This document shows positions 20,280 through 29,124 of a DNA stretch of 33,332 nucleotides, piece by piece. The number at the start of each line of letters is the position of its first letter. Within the stretch, counting starts at the first letter, position 1. Source of the DNA: a virus. The stretch lies in IMG/VR virus record IMGVR_UViG_3300007515_000024, positions 1-33,332 of that record. The stretch is one strand, 5' to 3'. A program made the translations under genes and the position numbers. The notes under the pieces were generated by a model. It was not told the DNA's origin and ran no database searches. It was given only the letters and a program-made list of their open reading frames with translations.

Positions 20280-21083
20280 ATGACTCAATTATCTCGCAAA
20301 GAAATAGCTAAACTTATTATAGAACAAAAAGAGTGGTCGGACCAGGCGTGGACCGACGCGACTGGCATTTCGCGCCAGACTTTTTGGCGTATCCGAAATA
20401 ATAAGATCAAGGGTGTCGAATCGAAAACTCTTGAATTAATGGCTAGCGCGAACGGTTATAAAATAGCCTGGAAAGACCATACCAAAAAACAAGGCCAGCT
20501 TGAAATGCCGGACAAAACAACAAAGAAAGGAGACACGTTCATGGACATAAGAGATCAAACAATAAAATCCCAAGAAATGAATATTGCTTTATTAACTGAA
20601 AAGATTACTATTCTAGAGAATGATCTTATATGTGAACCTTTAAATGAGTTTAATTGGACAGAATCAAACATAGAAAAATTCGCTGTTGAACTCAATGCCG
20701 ATTCCACATTTCAAGAGATTGCGTCCGAATTGAATATCAAAAGCGAACAATGGAATTATCTATTCGACAATATCAATCAACCCCTCGGCATATCAAGAAA
20801 AGGTATAATACGAGACGTGAATCAGATGTATATCGAGCAGTTCGGATATGATAGAAATGAGATGATTGGCAAGCCCATTATGGAATTTATCCATCCCGAC
20901 GAACACGAAAGATTAAAAGAAGTCATCGTATCTAACAAGAGCGACTATATTTGGCGAATAAGGAAGGAGAATGGACATTATTGTCGGGTTCGGGTGCAAA
21001 GACAGGCGTTCGGCGATCCCGATGATGGATTCTCCGTTTCTCTGATGGAGTGCATTGATGAGGATTGTGCGGATATTGAATAA
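20280..21083 (+). CDS. Repressor-like HTH protein with C-terminal PAS sensor domain
   Basis: The protein has 267 aa. Residues 5-60 form an HTH (KLIIEQKEWSDQAWTDATGI, SRQTFWRIRNNKIKG). Residues ~88-115 form a coiled coil (IKSQEMNIALLTEKITILEN). Residues ~157-262 form a PAS domain: YLFDNINQPLGISRKGIIRD, VNQMYIEQFGYDRNEMIGKP, FIHPDEHERL, then DYIWRIRKENGHYCRVRV. It sits divergent from a Cro-like gene and upstream of the integrase, the standard site for a lysogeny repressor. Typical repressors carry an S24 autoprotease domain; none is seen here, so induction may follow ligand or redox sensing by the PAS domain. The role is inferred; DNA binding and sensing are predicted from fold. Confidence 0.8.
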   Translation: MTQLSRKEIAKLIIEQKEWSDQAWTDATGISRQTFWRIRNNKIKGVESKTLELMASANGYKIAWKDHTKKQGQLEMPDKTTKKGDTFMDIRDQTIKSQEMNIALLTEKITILENDLICEPLNEFNWTESNIEKFAVELNADSTFQEIASELNIKSEQWNYLFDNINQPLGISRKGIIRDVNQMYIEQFGYDRNEMIGKPIMEFIHPDEHERLKEVIVSNKSDYIWRIRKENGHYCRVRVQRQAFGDPDDGFSVSLMECIDEDCADIE

Positions 21084-21134
21084 AGAGGTCTTTATGATCT
21101 CTGTGGAGAAACTGAAACAACAATAGGAGAGTAC

Positions 21135-22241
21135 ATGGCAAAAATAGTAAAGAAAAAACCAGGCGATAAATACGTTATAAAACACGTTCCGCAAGGTTAT
21201 AGGGATCTCTATCAAAACCCTTACCGATACATTACTATCGTAGGAAAAGCTGAGGCTGATAGGACCGTAGTTGAATTAACAGCTATAGAGATCATAGATA
21301 AAAACGAAAGAAAACTTGGGAAAACCAATCTTCCCGAAGTTGTGCGCGAAATTAGTATTGGAGAATTATTTGCATTCTTTAAGGATGAAATAATGCCCTG
21401 GTGCGATTACGCGCTTAAAACTGAGCAGCGCTATCATCGTACAATGGAGCAATGGATTAATGATTTTGGCGAAACATTCTTATTTAAGAATATTAGCTAC
21501 AAATTAATCATATCTAATTATGGTACTGGTAAGCGCAATCAATGTATTACTCAGATCAAATGTCTTAATCATATTGGAGCCGTAGGCCGCCAGGCTATAG
21601 CTGGCCAGCTAGATACTCCTTTAAAGGGATTCAAGATCAGTTCGAATCCAATTAAGCATCCCAAGGTCGTCAAGGGTAATAAAAATCCATTAAGCGTAGA
21701 GCAATTAGAAGAAATCTACGCTAATCCAGATATTGATGAAGTAACTAAGGATATGATGAGGCTTTATATAATAACCGGATGCCGCGTATCTGAGCTGACC
21801 CGTCCCTATTTTGAATGGGGTCAAATTGACCAGACAAATGGAGTCGCTTTCATTAGAAATAAGGGTAATAAAAAGGAGCATTCGACTCTATTTGAAATAC
21901 CCTGGCTAAAGCAGCACCAGGAGCTTTTAGAGCGCATAGCAGCGTACTATCAGCCTTGGCATGAATTAGCTGAATACTACCCCATTCCTATTACCAGCCA
22001 AAATGTATACGATCGAATCGTAACCGCCCGCCAAATCAGCGGTATACATTTTACACCTCACGATCTTAGGGATACTGGCGCAACGCTAGTGCTTAGATCT
22101 ACTGGTAATATCTACGCTGCAAAGGAATTTTGTGGCCATAAGAGCGTACGAGATACTGAGGAATCATATGCTGATTACAATATACATGATAAGAAAAACG
22201 CTACCGGTAAGCTCTTAACTCACTTAGGGGCCTTATTATAA
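21135..22241 (+). CDS. int: Tyrosine integrase
   Basis: A 368-aa tyrosine recombinase. Arm-binding and core-binding regions occupy about residues 1-180. The catalytic domain shows R217 (GCRVSEL), HDLR with H309 and R312 (FTPHDLRDTGAT), H335 (CGHKSVRDTE) and the nucleophile Y345 (SYADYN). AGGAGA lies 5 nt before the ATG. It is followed at once by an attP region with a tRNA-Ser 3'-end core and repeated arm-type sites. It would integrate the phage into the host tRNA-Ser gene. Confidence 0.93.
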   Translation: MAKIVKKKPGDKYVIKHVPQGYRDLYQNPYRYITIVGKAEADRTVVELTAIEIIDKNERKLGKTNLPEVVREISIGELFAFFKDEIMPWCDYALKTEQRYHRTMEQWINDFGETFLFKNISYKLIISNYGTGKRNQCITQIKCLNHIGAVGRQAIAGQLDTPLKGFKISSNPIKHPKVVKGNKNPLSVEQLEEIYANPDIDEVTKDMMRLYIITGCRVSELTRPYFEWGQIDQTNGVAFIRNKGNKKEHSTLFEIPWLKQHQELLERIAAYYQPWHELAEYYPIPITSQNVYDRIVTARQISGIHFTPHDLRDTGATLVLRSTGNIYAAKEFCGHKSVRDTEESYADYNIHDKKNATGKLLTHLGALL

Positions 22242-22540
22242 AAAGTGGTAGAAAAGTGGTACTTTTTAGGCGACTATCAGCTACATATAGCTACATTATA
22301 GGCCTAAAACACACTAAGAATCTGACAAGCGTTTGCTTGTCATCTGTTAGTATTATTGGATTTACAGTAATTTAGCGGAGGGGGAGGGATTCGAACCCCC
22401 GATTCTTAGTGTTCTCGTCGTGAAAAAGTCCAATCGGTAGAAAAGTGGTACTTTTTTAATATACCCAATTCCTCTCCTCGGTGAATTTTTTAGGTTTCGT
22501 TTTCCCCAGATGCAGCTAGATACATTCAGCTACAATTATG
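22240..22540. other. attP: attP region: tRNA-Ser 3'-end core with arm-type repeats
   Basis: Bases 22400-22376 (minus) read as a tRNA T-arm and acceptor 3' strand: GGGGG-TTCGAAT-CCCTC-CCCCTCC then discriminator G, like tRNA-Ser. The sequence then diverges (CTA, not CCA). Around it are a 21-bp direct repeat with core AGAAAAGTGGTACTTTTT (22247-22267 and 22436-22456), AGCTACA motifs (22279, 22289, 22528), an inverted pair ACACTAAGAATC / GATTCTTAGTGT (22311 and 22401), and a perfect hairpin TGACAAGC-GTTT-GCTTGTCA (22323-22342). These are arm-type and accessory sites by inference. The uninterrupted arrangement indicates attP rather than attL or attR. Confidence 0.85.
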
Positions 22541-23318
22541 AAAGCTGCTCAGTTAGCTTGATTTTAGTATCGTATACTCCTACAGCAACTTCAGTAAACC
22601 TTAAACTATCATCGCTCATCCGAACGTAATTATACGAAGATCCATCATAATATAAAAATTTATAATGAGAACCAACGGTTGCTGTCCTCATTGTTTCTAG
22701 GTTTGTTTTATAAGTGGAGTTAATAAACTTTAGATCAAAATTCCAAAACTTTTTACCATCATGTCGCTTATTTGAATATTCTATACCCCCCTGGCTTGTT
22801 ATAATCTTATTGCCATGTATTTTACCTTCAGTACCTGATAGGTCCACGTTTGTTAAATCTAATTTAGTGCCTAAAATTACTTCAGTTAAAGTATTATTCC
22901 CTCCAGCGCTTTGTCTTAAATAATAATAACGCTTTGATGGGGATGCGCTACTAATAGTAACTCCAGTTCTGACAGTCCATCCAGCGCTCACAGTAGCCAT
23001 TGTAGAACTTGTAATAAAAGTAGAATACGCATTAGATGTTGCGCTATCACTACCGTACCAATCAATATCATCTGTATCTTCAGCGGTACTATAAACTGCA
23101 ATACTGTCAATCGTATTACCAGTTGCTCCTAGGTCAAATTGAATCGTATCATATTGCGCGGGCATACCAGCAGCAGCGCCGATCGAAACGTCAGTTAGTC
23201 TAGTTTCATTTGTTGCTGAAGTTGCATCAGCAGCAAAATCATTTGTTCCGCCAGTTTGATCACCGCCTACTGGATCTGCTGAATATAAGTTTGCATTTGG
23301 ATAAATAAAATGTGCCAT
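22536..23318 (-). CDS. Distal tail / baseplate-type structural protein (hypothetical)
   Basis: The 260-aa protein MAHFIYPNANLYSADPVGGD is Ser/Thr/Gly/Asp-rich and beta-predicted, with a YYYLRQSAGG strand and a C-terminal domain (FWNFDLKFINSTYKTNLETM, VGSHYKFLYYDGSSYNYVRM, TKIKLTEQLS). The C-terminal half looks like a distal-tail or tail-fibre-adaptor domain. As the last gene of the tail cluster after the hub, it likely forms part of the tail tip. Its stop lies at the edge of the attP arms. No family is firmly recognised. Confidence 0.55.
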   Translation of the reverse strand: MAHFIYPNANLYSADPVGGDQTGGTNDFAADATSATNETRLTDVSIGAAAGMPAQYDTIQFDLGATGNTIDSIAVYSTAEDTDDIDWYGSDSATSNAYSTFITSSTMATVSAGWTVRTGVTISSASPSKRYYYLRQSAGGNNTLTEVILGTKLDLTNVDLSGTEGKIHGNKIITSQGGIEYSNKRHDGKKFWNFDLKFINSTYKTNLETMRTATVGSHYKFLYYDGSSYNYVRMSDDSLRFTEVAVGVYDTKIKLTEQLS

Positions 23319-23330
23319 AATTATACCTTT

Positions 23331-25379
23331 TTAAGAAATAGTACCTACTTCCCTTACTTTAATGTTTAGTTTACCTGGTGTACGCGATATATTGATTACC
23401 ATAAAAGCTTTATTGGTCCAGGCAGCACCAAAGGCTTTAGCTGGATACATATCGCTATTATCGAATGTTACTATGTCGCCTATTTCGATCCCAATATGAG
23501 CTGGATTTATAACGCTTGCTTCAACAATAAGATTAACATTTGAGGCTAAGTGGCCATAATAATCAGCGAATCCATCATTTGGATCTCCCCCAGTTAGATC
23601 TGTAGCTCCTACTGTCCCAGCTCCATTCTGAACTATATAATCAAGATTGATTTGAGCAATATTCTCTTTTGTCGCAATATTATAATTTGTTCGTGTAGTG
23701 CCGTTCGTACAAGTTTGTGAGTTAATATATGTTCCATTCCCAGCATTTCTTTCATAATTCACGATAAATTTACTTACGAGATTAGCGATCGGAGTGTTGC
23801 TAACTGTAATATCCGACAGATCGTCTTTAGAAAATGTATAATCAACATCTCCAGAAGAATATGAATCTTTTATATAAATATATTGAGGGCTATCGTCCGC
23901 TTTAAATCTGAAGGCGAACCCACCTTCGAATTGTAATTGTTCTAGCGTTTCTCGTAGCATTTTCGGCCTTAATTGCCAAAATCTGGCGTACCATTCCTTA
24001 TTAGACTGAGATCTAGCCGTATTTAGGTCTGAATAATTTGCTGGTGTTGAAGTTGTAACCCCAGCAAAGCGTATAAGCATATCGCGATGAATATCATGGA
24101 TATAAGTAATTGCTGAAGCATCCCAGGAGTTTGTCAATCCATCGTTACCGGAGTATACGAATTTCTCAGATGCTTCTGAGTTAGATGCCGCCTCTGGCTC
24201 GTTTGTGGTATCATTTTGAACTGTTAGGACCAAAAATACATCATAGATTTTACAATCTGAATTTACAGCACCAAGCGTAGCGCTAATGAATTTCAAAATC
24301 AAGTTGTCTGGTAAGGTATTGCTATTGCTTTGAATTTTAGAAAGAATGTTTGTCGAAGTAGAAGTAGTTAGGCTTGTTGTGCCAGCGCTTGATCTTGATA
24401 TTAATGTGGTATCACTTCCGAATGAGCTTTCTGTAAGTTTTATTTCTGTGGTATCTACAGAGGAATTTAAAATTATATCCGCTTTGATATATAAATATGC
24501 CGTTAAAAGCTTGCCCGATATACTGGGCAGTTCTAGCTTTAAAGATGTCGTTGTTGATGCGGTGTGATTTTGATTGGCATAATCTGAGTCGCTTGTATTG
24601 ATTGCATTACCAGGATTGGTAAAGCCCGTACTTGTCGCTGTGCTGAACGGGCGAAACTGATAGGTCCTTTTAAAAATATTCTTTACTGCGAAAGCGTCTT
24701 TACCGTCCCTTGTTAATGTTGCAGATTGCTCTTCTTCTAAATATGGAAACATATCAGCTCTGCTGTCATAATAGTTTATTACGCTGGAAGTTTCACTTTT
24801 GGCTGCAAGAAAATATACATTACCATTAGCGGAGCTGGTTCGAGGCGCTGGATATAATGATTTTAGTGTCATAAAGTCACTAACACCATTGCCAGTATAA
24901 TTCCCATATACGACTGGAACATAAATTCCAGTTGTACTTTTATCAGTAGGTAGCTCTATATCATCCCAAGGTCTTTTTGCGATCAGCTGCATTGTAATTT
25001 GATCGCCATCGTATTTAATGTCTAAAATGCGAAACGTACCAACCACTACTGGGTTATCTGCGCCGACCTTTATGGATGCAGATACACTTCGATTTATATA
25101 ATAATTGGATCCACCAAAAAACTCCTCAGAGATTGGACTTCCATTATATTCAAAATCTGCTATCTTTAATGTTATATTGCTCGTATTTGCCCTAGATCTA
25201 ACTAGATCCAGGCTTTCGCGAATGCTCGGATTATTGGTAATTGCTCCATAGTAAAAATTAGAGCTATATGTAACATCAGCTAACGCTAAATATAGATTGC
25301 CTCCAGAATGCGTTATGTTGAAAAGCCAATTCTCGTTAATCCCGTGAGAATTTTGTCCGCCATTAAAGGTTAAGCTCAT
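23331..25379 (-). CDS. Tail hub / baseplate protein
   Basis: A 682-aa, beta-rich protein following the tape measure by an ATGA overlap. Early segments (TFNGGQNSHGINENWLFNIT, TLKIADFEYNGSPISEEFFG, FRILDIKYDGDQITMQLIAK) have the look of tail-hub strands that wrap the tail tip. The middle is Thr/Ser-rich, and the C-terminal part (FEGGFAFRFKADDSPQYIYI to LNIKVREVGTIS) resembles hub/baseplate proteins with IGDIVTFDNSDM. It is likely the central hub or host-contact protein linking tube and fibre. The call is by position and composition; no enzymatic motif is visible. Confidence 0.6.
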   Translation of the reverse strand: MSLTFNGGQNSHGINENWLFNITHSGGNLYLALADVTYSSNFYYGAITNNPSIRESLDLVRSRANTSNITLKIADFEYNGSPISEEFFGGSNYYINRSVSASIKVGADNPVVVGTFRILDIKYDGDQITMQLIAKRPWDDIELPTDKSTTGIYVPVVYGNYTGNGVSDFMTLKSLYPAPRTSSANGNVYFLAAKSETSSVINYYDSRADMFPYLEEEQSATLTRDGKDAFAVKNIFKRTYQFRPFSTATSTGFTNPGNAINTSDSDYANQNHTASTTTSLKLELPSISGKLLTAYLYIKADIILNSSVDTTEIKLTESSFGSDTTLISRSSAGTTSLTTSTSTNILSKIQSNSNTLPDNLILKFISATLGAVNSDCKIYDVFLVLTVQNDTTNEPEAASNSEASEKFVYSGNDGLTNSWDASAITYIHDIHRDMLIRFAGVTTSTPANYSDLNTARSQSNKEWYARFWQLRPKMLRETLEQLQFEGGFAFRFKADDSPQYIYIKDSYSSGDVDYTFSKDDLSDITVSNTPIANLVSKFIVNYERNAGNGTYINSQTCTNGTTRTNYNIATKENIAQINLDYIVQNGAGTVGATDLTGGDPNDGFADYYGHLASNVNLIVEASVINPAHIGIEIGDIVTFDNSDMYPAKAFGAAWTNKAFMVINISRTPGKLNIKVREVGTIS

Positions 25380-27235
25380 GCGAGATTAAACCTCTGTGTT
25401 TTCTCTATCGCTGGTATTATATGGTCCACTACTGTCTCATCGACCATTGGAGCTGAAATATTAACAGTTACAGAATTTGACTGTCCCGTTTGATTCATGC
25501 GATGAAGTTGGTCTAAGCCTATACTCTGCACGGCATCTCTTCGCATAATAAACTCTCCAGCTTGAGCCATTATAGGCACGTTATCTCCTCCACCTACCAT
25601 ACCGCCGCGTGCGAACCTTTGTATGCCCTTAGAAGTAATAGCTCCCCCGGTATGGCCAAATATCGCGTCAAGTAAGCCGAATCCAGCTTTACCGGCTGAA
25701 ACTCCGCCCGCTGTAAATATATTTAAGATTGCTAACGACGCTGCCTGAGCCGCTAATTCAGCTGCAATAGCTTTAATAGAATTAACAACTGCCTCACCTA
25801 AATTTTGACCATCGACTACTGCGCGACCAAGCTGATCGCTAAATTGTTTAAATGCAGCAGCTTTTTGTTGGGTTTCTTGTTGTTCTCTTCTGAAAGCAGC
25901 AGATTTGATGTCAGCTCTATGTTTTATAAGATCTGCCTCGGACATTAATTTACCTTCCTGGCCTTCCATCATTTGCGCTACAAAATCTAAATGCGCTTGC
26001 TCCGCATCCCACATAGCTTGAGTTTCCTCAAAGTCTTTTCGATGATTATTCCATTTTTCTAAAGCCTCAGCCGCATGGTCGATTCCGTCGTGGACTCTAT
26101 GAGCTTCAATTAAAGTCGTGCCTAGGTGTTGTTCTAAAATCTTTAAAAATCCAACACCATTTTTATCATCATCTGCCCCAATACCTTCGAGGACATTTTC
26201 AAGGTCCATAAGTTCGCCTTGTAACTTCTTAGTCTCTTCAGTTGAACCTGACATTCTTGCGATTAATTCTCCGAAGGCTATTACACCTATACCCACTACA
26301 CTTTTAATTAAGCCCATTCTGAATCTAGCCGTTGCGATTGCTGCTTTAATCGCCTGGCGTTGGACTAATACATACCCAGCGCCAATCAGGCCTAATGCTG
26401 CTACATAAGCCTTTATATGGGTGGTGCTGGCAAAGTGCATCGCCAGTTTAGCTACCGGTATTAAAGCGTTACCAACATCTATTGCTAGATCTTTATATGA
26501 ATTACCTAAAATCCTAACTTGATTAGCAAACTCATGCTGGGTCCTAGCAAAGTCGCCTATTGCATCCTTAGATCCTTCAATGATTAAGTTGGTTCTAGCT
26601 AGAACTTTCGCTTGCGCGCTAGCCGCTCCAGTACCATCCCAAAGGCCCATTTCCATCGCTTTTTGCTTAACCCTGGCCTCAGTAATAACAATACCAAATT
26701 TTCTTACGGCTTCGTGATTACCAACGATTGCTGAAGTGAATGCTTGAGAAACCTCTGGCGAAGAGGCATTTTTAAATGATGCTACATCGAAGGATAGCTG
26801 AGTTAATGCTCCGGATAATTTAGACGCCTTTTCCCTAGAAAACCCTAGAGGTACAAACGTGTCTTGCAATGAGGCCATTAAAGCGACTACATCAGCTTGT
26901 GATTGACCAAAGGATTTAGTTAGGGTATTCGCAAAATCCATTGCTGCATCAGCTTGATCGCCAAATACAACTCTGAATTGACTTAATGTTTCCCTAGCAT
27001 CTGAGGCTTTACTAATAAAGCTATTAAATACACGCGCGGCACCCGTCAAAGCAAAGGTATATAAAAGTAAGTTATTTCTTACTAGAGCAATTTGTTTTCT
27101 AAATTCATTGGTCTGACGTCCGGCTCTTTGGCTATTATTGCCATAGTTTTTCATTGCATCGTCAGAGCGCTTTAGCTGATTATTTAAGTTACCAAAGCCC
27201 TTAGCTTTAACTTCAATTACGAATTTATTTGCCAT
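25376..27235 (-). CDS. Tail tape measure protein
   Basis: A 619-aa protein. The N-terminus is helical (KFVIEVKAKGFGNLNNQLKR); conserved helical text follows (ASDARETLSQFRVVFGDQAD, GFSREKASKLSGALTQLSFD). Two hydrophobic stretches lie near residues 265-325. The C-terminal GGMVGGGDNVPIMAQAGEF, then IMRRDAVQSIG, is the signature of many siphovirus tape measures. Such proteins fill the tail tube and set its length; at about 0.15 nm per residue this gives roughly 90 nm, a short siphovirus tail. It starts 10 nt inside the chaperone GT product and ends with ATGA into the hub gene. No lytic domain is visible. Confidence 0.88.
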   Translation of the reverse strand: MANKFVIEVKAKGFGNLNNQLKRSDDAMKNYGNNSQRAGRQTNEFRKQIALVRNNLLLYTFALTGAARVFNSFISKASDARETLSQFRVVFGDQADAAMDFANTLTKSFGQSQADVVALMASLQDTFVPLGFSREKASKLSGALTQLSFDVASFKNASSPEVSQAFTSAIVGNHEAVRKFGIVITEARVKQKAMEMGLWDGTGAASAQAKVLARTNLIIEGSKDAIGDFARTQHEFANQVRILGNSYKDLAIDVGNALIPVAKLAMHFASTTHIKAYVAALGLIGAGYVLVQRQAIKAAIATARFRMGLIKSVVGIGVIAFGELIARMSGSTEETKKLQGELMDLENVLEGIGADDDKNGVGFLKILEQHLGTTLIEAHRVHDGIDHAAEALEKWNNHRKDFEETQAMWDAEQAHLDFVAQMMEGQEGKLMSEADLIKHRADIKSAAFRREQQETQQKAAAFKQFSDQLGRAVVDGQNLGEAVVNSIKAIAAELAAQAASLAILNIFTAGGVSAGKAGFGLLDAIFGHTGGAITSKGIQRFARGGMVGGGDNVPIMAQAGEFIMRRDAVQSIGLDQLHRMNQTGQSNSVTVNISAPMVDETVVDHIIPAIEKTQRFNLA

Positions 27236-27892
27236 TACTTAATTCCCTTTGTCTATTTTCACAAGCAGTCATCTCTTCACTAATAATGCGAAAGATGTCA
27301 AGAGTGTGTGCATCGGCCTCTGGTAAGCTTGGTGCAATGGGGAGATTGAATTTTGTCATGTAAAAATACTCAAGTATATGAAACTCGATCTCTGGATCGT
27401 TAAATATCTTAGGATTACAAAAAAAGGATAAGTTATAGTAAATATTTTGGCCAGGCGTAAATTTCCCACGCTCGTCCTCAATTAAGATTCGATCTATTTC
27501 ATTCCAGATCTCATCTTCATCGAAAGTGATTATTTCGGAAAGAGTTGGGCTTTGGGCCTGGTAAGATTCAAACTTTACGGGATATAAGCTATTTCCCCAG
27601 CCGAAAAAATTACACCAGGTTGCAATTCTTATTTTGTAGGCTTTTTTTTGGATAGGCCCTTATAATGAAAGTAAAACTCGTTCAGGACCTCATCAATTTG
27701 ACCATCATCAAGATCTTTTAAGGCTGCCTCTGGATCTTCGAATGCTTTTTCCATAATCCAGTTAAGCAAATTAAAGTATTCATCTTGATCGACCTTTTCA
27801 TCCCAATACACTTTCATTTCTAAGCGATGCAGCTCTCTACGGTCAGCAAAGCTAATAGGGCGAATATCAAACTCGCCGTGTTTTGTTTTCAT
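27225..27892 (-). CDS. Tail assembly chaperone GT fusion made by -1 frameshift
   Basis: The G frame (27892) reaches TCC AAA AAA AAG, containing the slippery heptamer A AAA AAG (bases about 27647-27641). A -1 slip enters a frame that runs 138 codons without a stop: AYKIRIATWCNFFGWGNSLY, through FDEDEIWNEIDRILIEDERG and PLPEADAHTLDIFRIISEEM-like text, to a TAA at 27227-27225, just inside the tape measure start. The 222-aa product is the classic GT chaperone of lambda-like tails, which loads tail tube subunits on the tape measure. The T frame has no start of its own. The mechanism is predicted from sequence. Confidence 0.8.
27629..27892 (-). CDS. Tail assembly chaperone G (unshifted product)
   Basis: An 87-aa acidic protein: MKTKHGEFDIRPISFADRRE, then helices with YWDEKVDQDEYFNLLNWIME and LKDLDDGQIDEVLNEFYFHY, ending KKKPTK. 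Position between tail tube and tape measure, small size and the A8 tract at its 3' end fit the gpG-type chaperone, made in excess over the frameshifted GT form. The start ATG at 27892 follows a short gap after the tail tube gene. Confidence 0.8.
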   Translation of the reverse strand: MKTKHGEFDIRPISFADRRELHRLEMKVYWDEKVDQDEYFNLLNWIMEKAFEDPEAALKDLDDGQIDEVLNEFYFHYKGLSKKKPTK

Positions 27893-27907
27893 ATTTTTCT
27901 TTAACTA

Positions 27908-28927
27908 TTAAGTGTGCATTGCAAATACGGCAGTACCGCCACTAGCTAAAAACTTAGTGCTTACATCTACCATCATTGCGTTAGCCTCATTAAAGGCTAC
28001 GCTAGTAATAACGCAATTATCGCCCTGAACGCCAAACGTAGTAGACGCATTTGCTAGTGTAGATTGATCGCATAAAAGCGTATCTAGTGTAGTAGTACCA
28101 GCTTTCATTGTATTCATATAACCAGCAGTATTATCATCATACTTGACTGTCGCGTCCATTGTAACGACAATTTCTGGGACAGCTCTAACGATCGCGTCTG
28201 GATTGCCCGACGAATCATTTTGACCGACAAAATTTGCTGGGTTTTCGATATTCAATGAAAAACTTTGTATTACTGAGTTAGCAGCTCCGGCGATTGTTTT
28301 CGCACCAGATAGAGTTGCTAGTGAGTAATAAGTGCTGCCATAAGCAGCAGAAATAGTTGGTGCCGCGTGGTTGTAGCTTGCGGCGTAGCCCGATTGGGCC
28401 GTTGCTGAAAATTTAAGTCGTCCCGACTCGTCGCCCATATCACCAGTAACGGTTAGGGAAGTCAGTACACATCCAGGGAATACCATATTCCTGGTTGTAT
28501 CGGATGAGCCGTCATTCGTAGTTGGCGCAATAACGCATAAGCTAAAAGTTTTTTGAACCGCTGAACTAGCGCCAGTTTGCAGTTCGTCTGGAGTAAAGGC
28601 TGCTGCAATCGTAGTAATATCACTAGACTCAGCAGATGCGCATACGTTCTGTATTAGTATTGGCGCTACCGTTGCATCAAAAATACCAGAAAATGATATT
28701 TCTTTTACTGTTCCTTTATCAGAAGTAAAAGCATCATCGGCGTCAGCCACTCTACCGCTGGACCCACTTCGCGCATCTAATACTTGTGTTAAATTAAATC
28801 CTGGCATCTCTACGCTATCGACATTAACGCGGGTCATACCGCTGGTAACTTTAGTACCAATATTAGATTCAGTTTGTATTGCTAATCCAAATTCTTTTGG
28901 ACTGAAAGCTGCTCCATCTAAAGCCAT
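27908..28927 (-). CDS. Major tail tube protein
   Basis: A 339-aa, beta-rich protein, MALDGAAFSPKEFGLAIQTE, with strands such as VKEISFSGIFDATVAPILIQ and a C-terminal half with VITSVAFNEANAMMVDVSTK and FLASGG. It is rich in Ala, Thr, Ser and Asp, as tube proteins are, and lies immediately upstream of the G/GT chaperones, the conserved place for the major tail protein. The start shares TAATG with the previous gene. The family is not named, but the role is well supported by context. Confidence 0.75.
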   Translation of the reverse strand: MALDGAAFSPKEFGLAIQTESNIGTKVTSGMTRVNVDSVEMPGFNLTQVLDARSGSSGRVADADDAFTSDKGTVKEISFSGIFDATVAPILIQNVCASAESSDITTIAAAFTPDELQTGASSAVQKTFSLCVIAPTTNDGSSDTTRNMVFPGCVLTSLTVTGDMGDESGRLKFSATAQSGYAASYNHAAPTISAAYGSTYYSLATLSGAKTIAGAANSVIQSFSLNIENPANFVGQNDSSGNPDAIVRAVPEIVVTMDATVKYDDNTAGYMNTMKAGTTTLDTLLCDQSTLANASTTFGVQGDNCVITSVAFNEANAMMVDVSTKFLASGGTAVFAMHT

Positions 28928-29109
28928 TACTTAGACTCCTTTTTACTCTTGCTAGATTTAGTTTTTTCCAGATATTCTTCTGCTGCGGCTGGGACCGAAT
29001 CTAATTCGACTTCCTCGTCGCGATTGAGGGCATCCCAATCATCTCTTTGTAGCCCCTTGTAGCTCCCCCATTGAGGAATAAATTTTGTTCTTTTATATAT
29101 TGCCATCAT
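28927..29109 (-). CDS. Small charged protein before tail tube gene
   Basis: 60 aa, MMAIYKRTKFIPQWGSYKGL, with an acidic middle (RDEEVELDSVPAAAEEYLEK) and a Lys/Ser-rich tail (TKSSKSKKESK). ATG 29106 (the second Met) is an equally good start. Small proteins of this kind commonly separate the neck and tube genes in phages. Its stop overlaps the tube start as TAATG. Function unknown. Confidence 0.6.
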   Translation of the reverse strand: MMAIYKRTKFIPQWGSYKGLQRDDWDALNRDEEVELDSVPAAAEEYLEKTKSSKSKKESK

Positions 29110-29124
29110 TTATACCATATTAGT

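Noticed and set aside
21060-21134. Terminator or attenuator between repressor and integrase
   Set aside because: Only a weak AGAG/CTCT pairing with no T-run; the two genes are probably co-transcribed.
22370-22412. Functional tRNA gene
   Set aside because: Only the T-arm and acceptor 3' strand are present; there is no anticodon or D arm and CCA is absent. It is the attP core.
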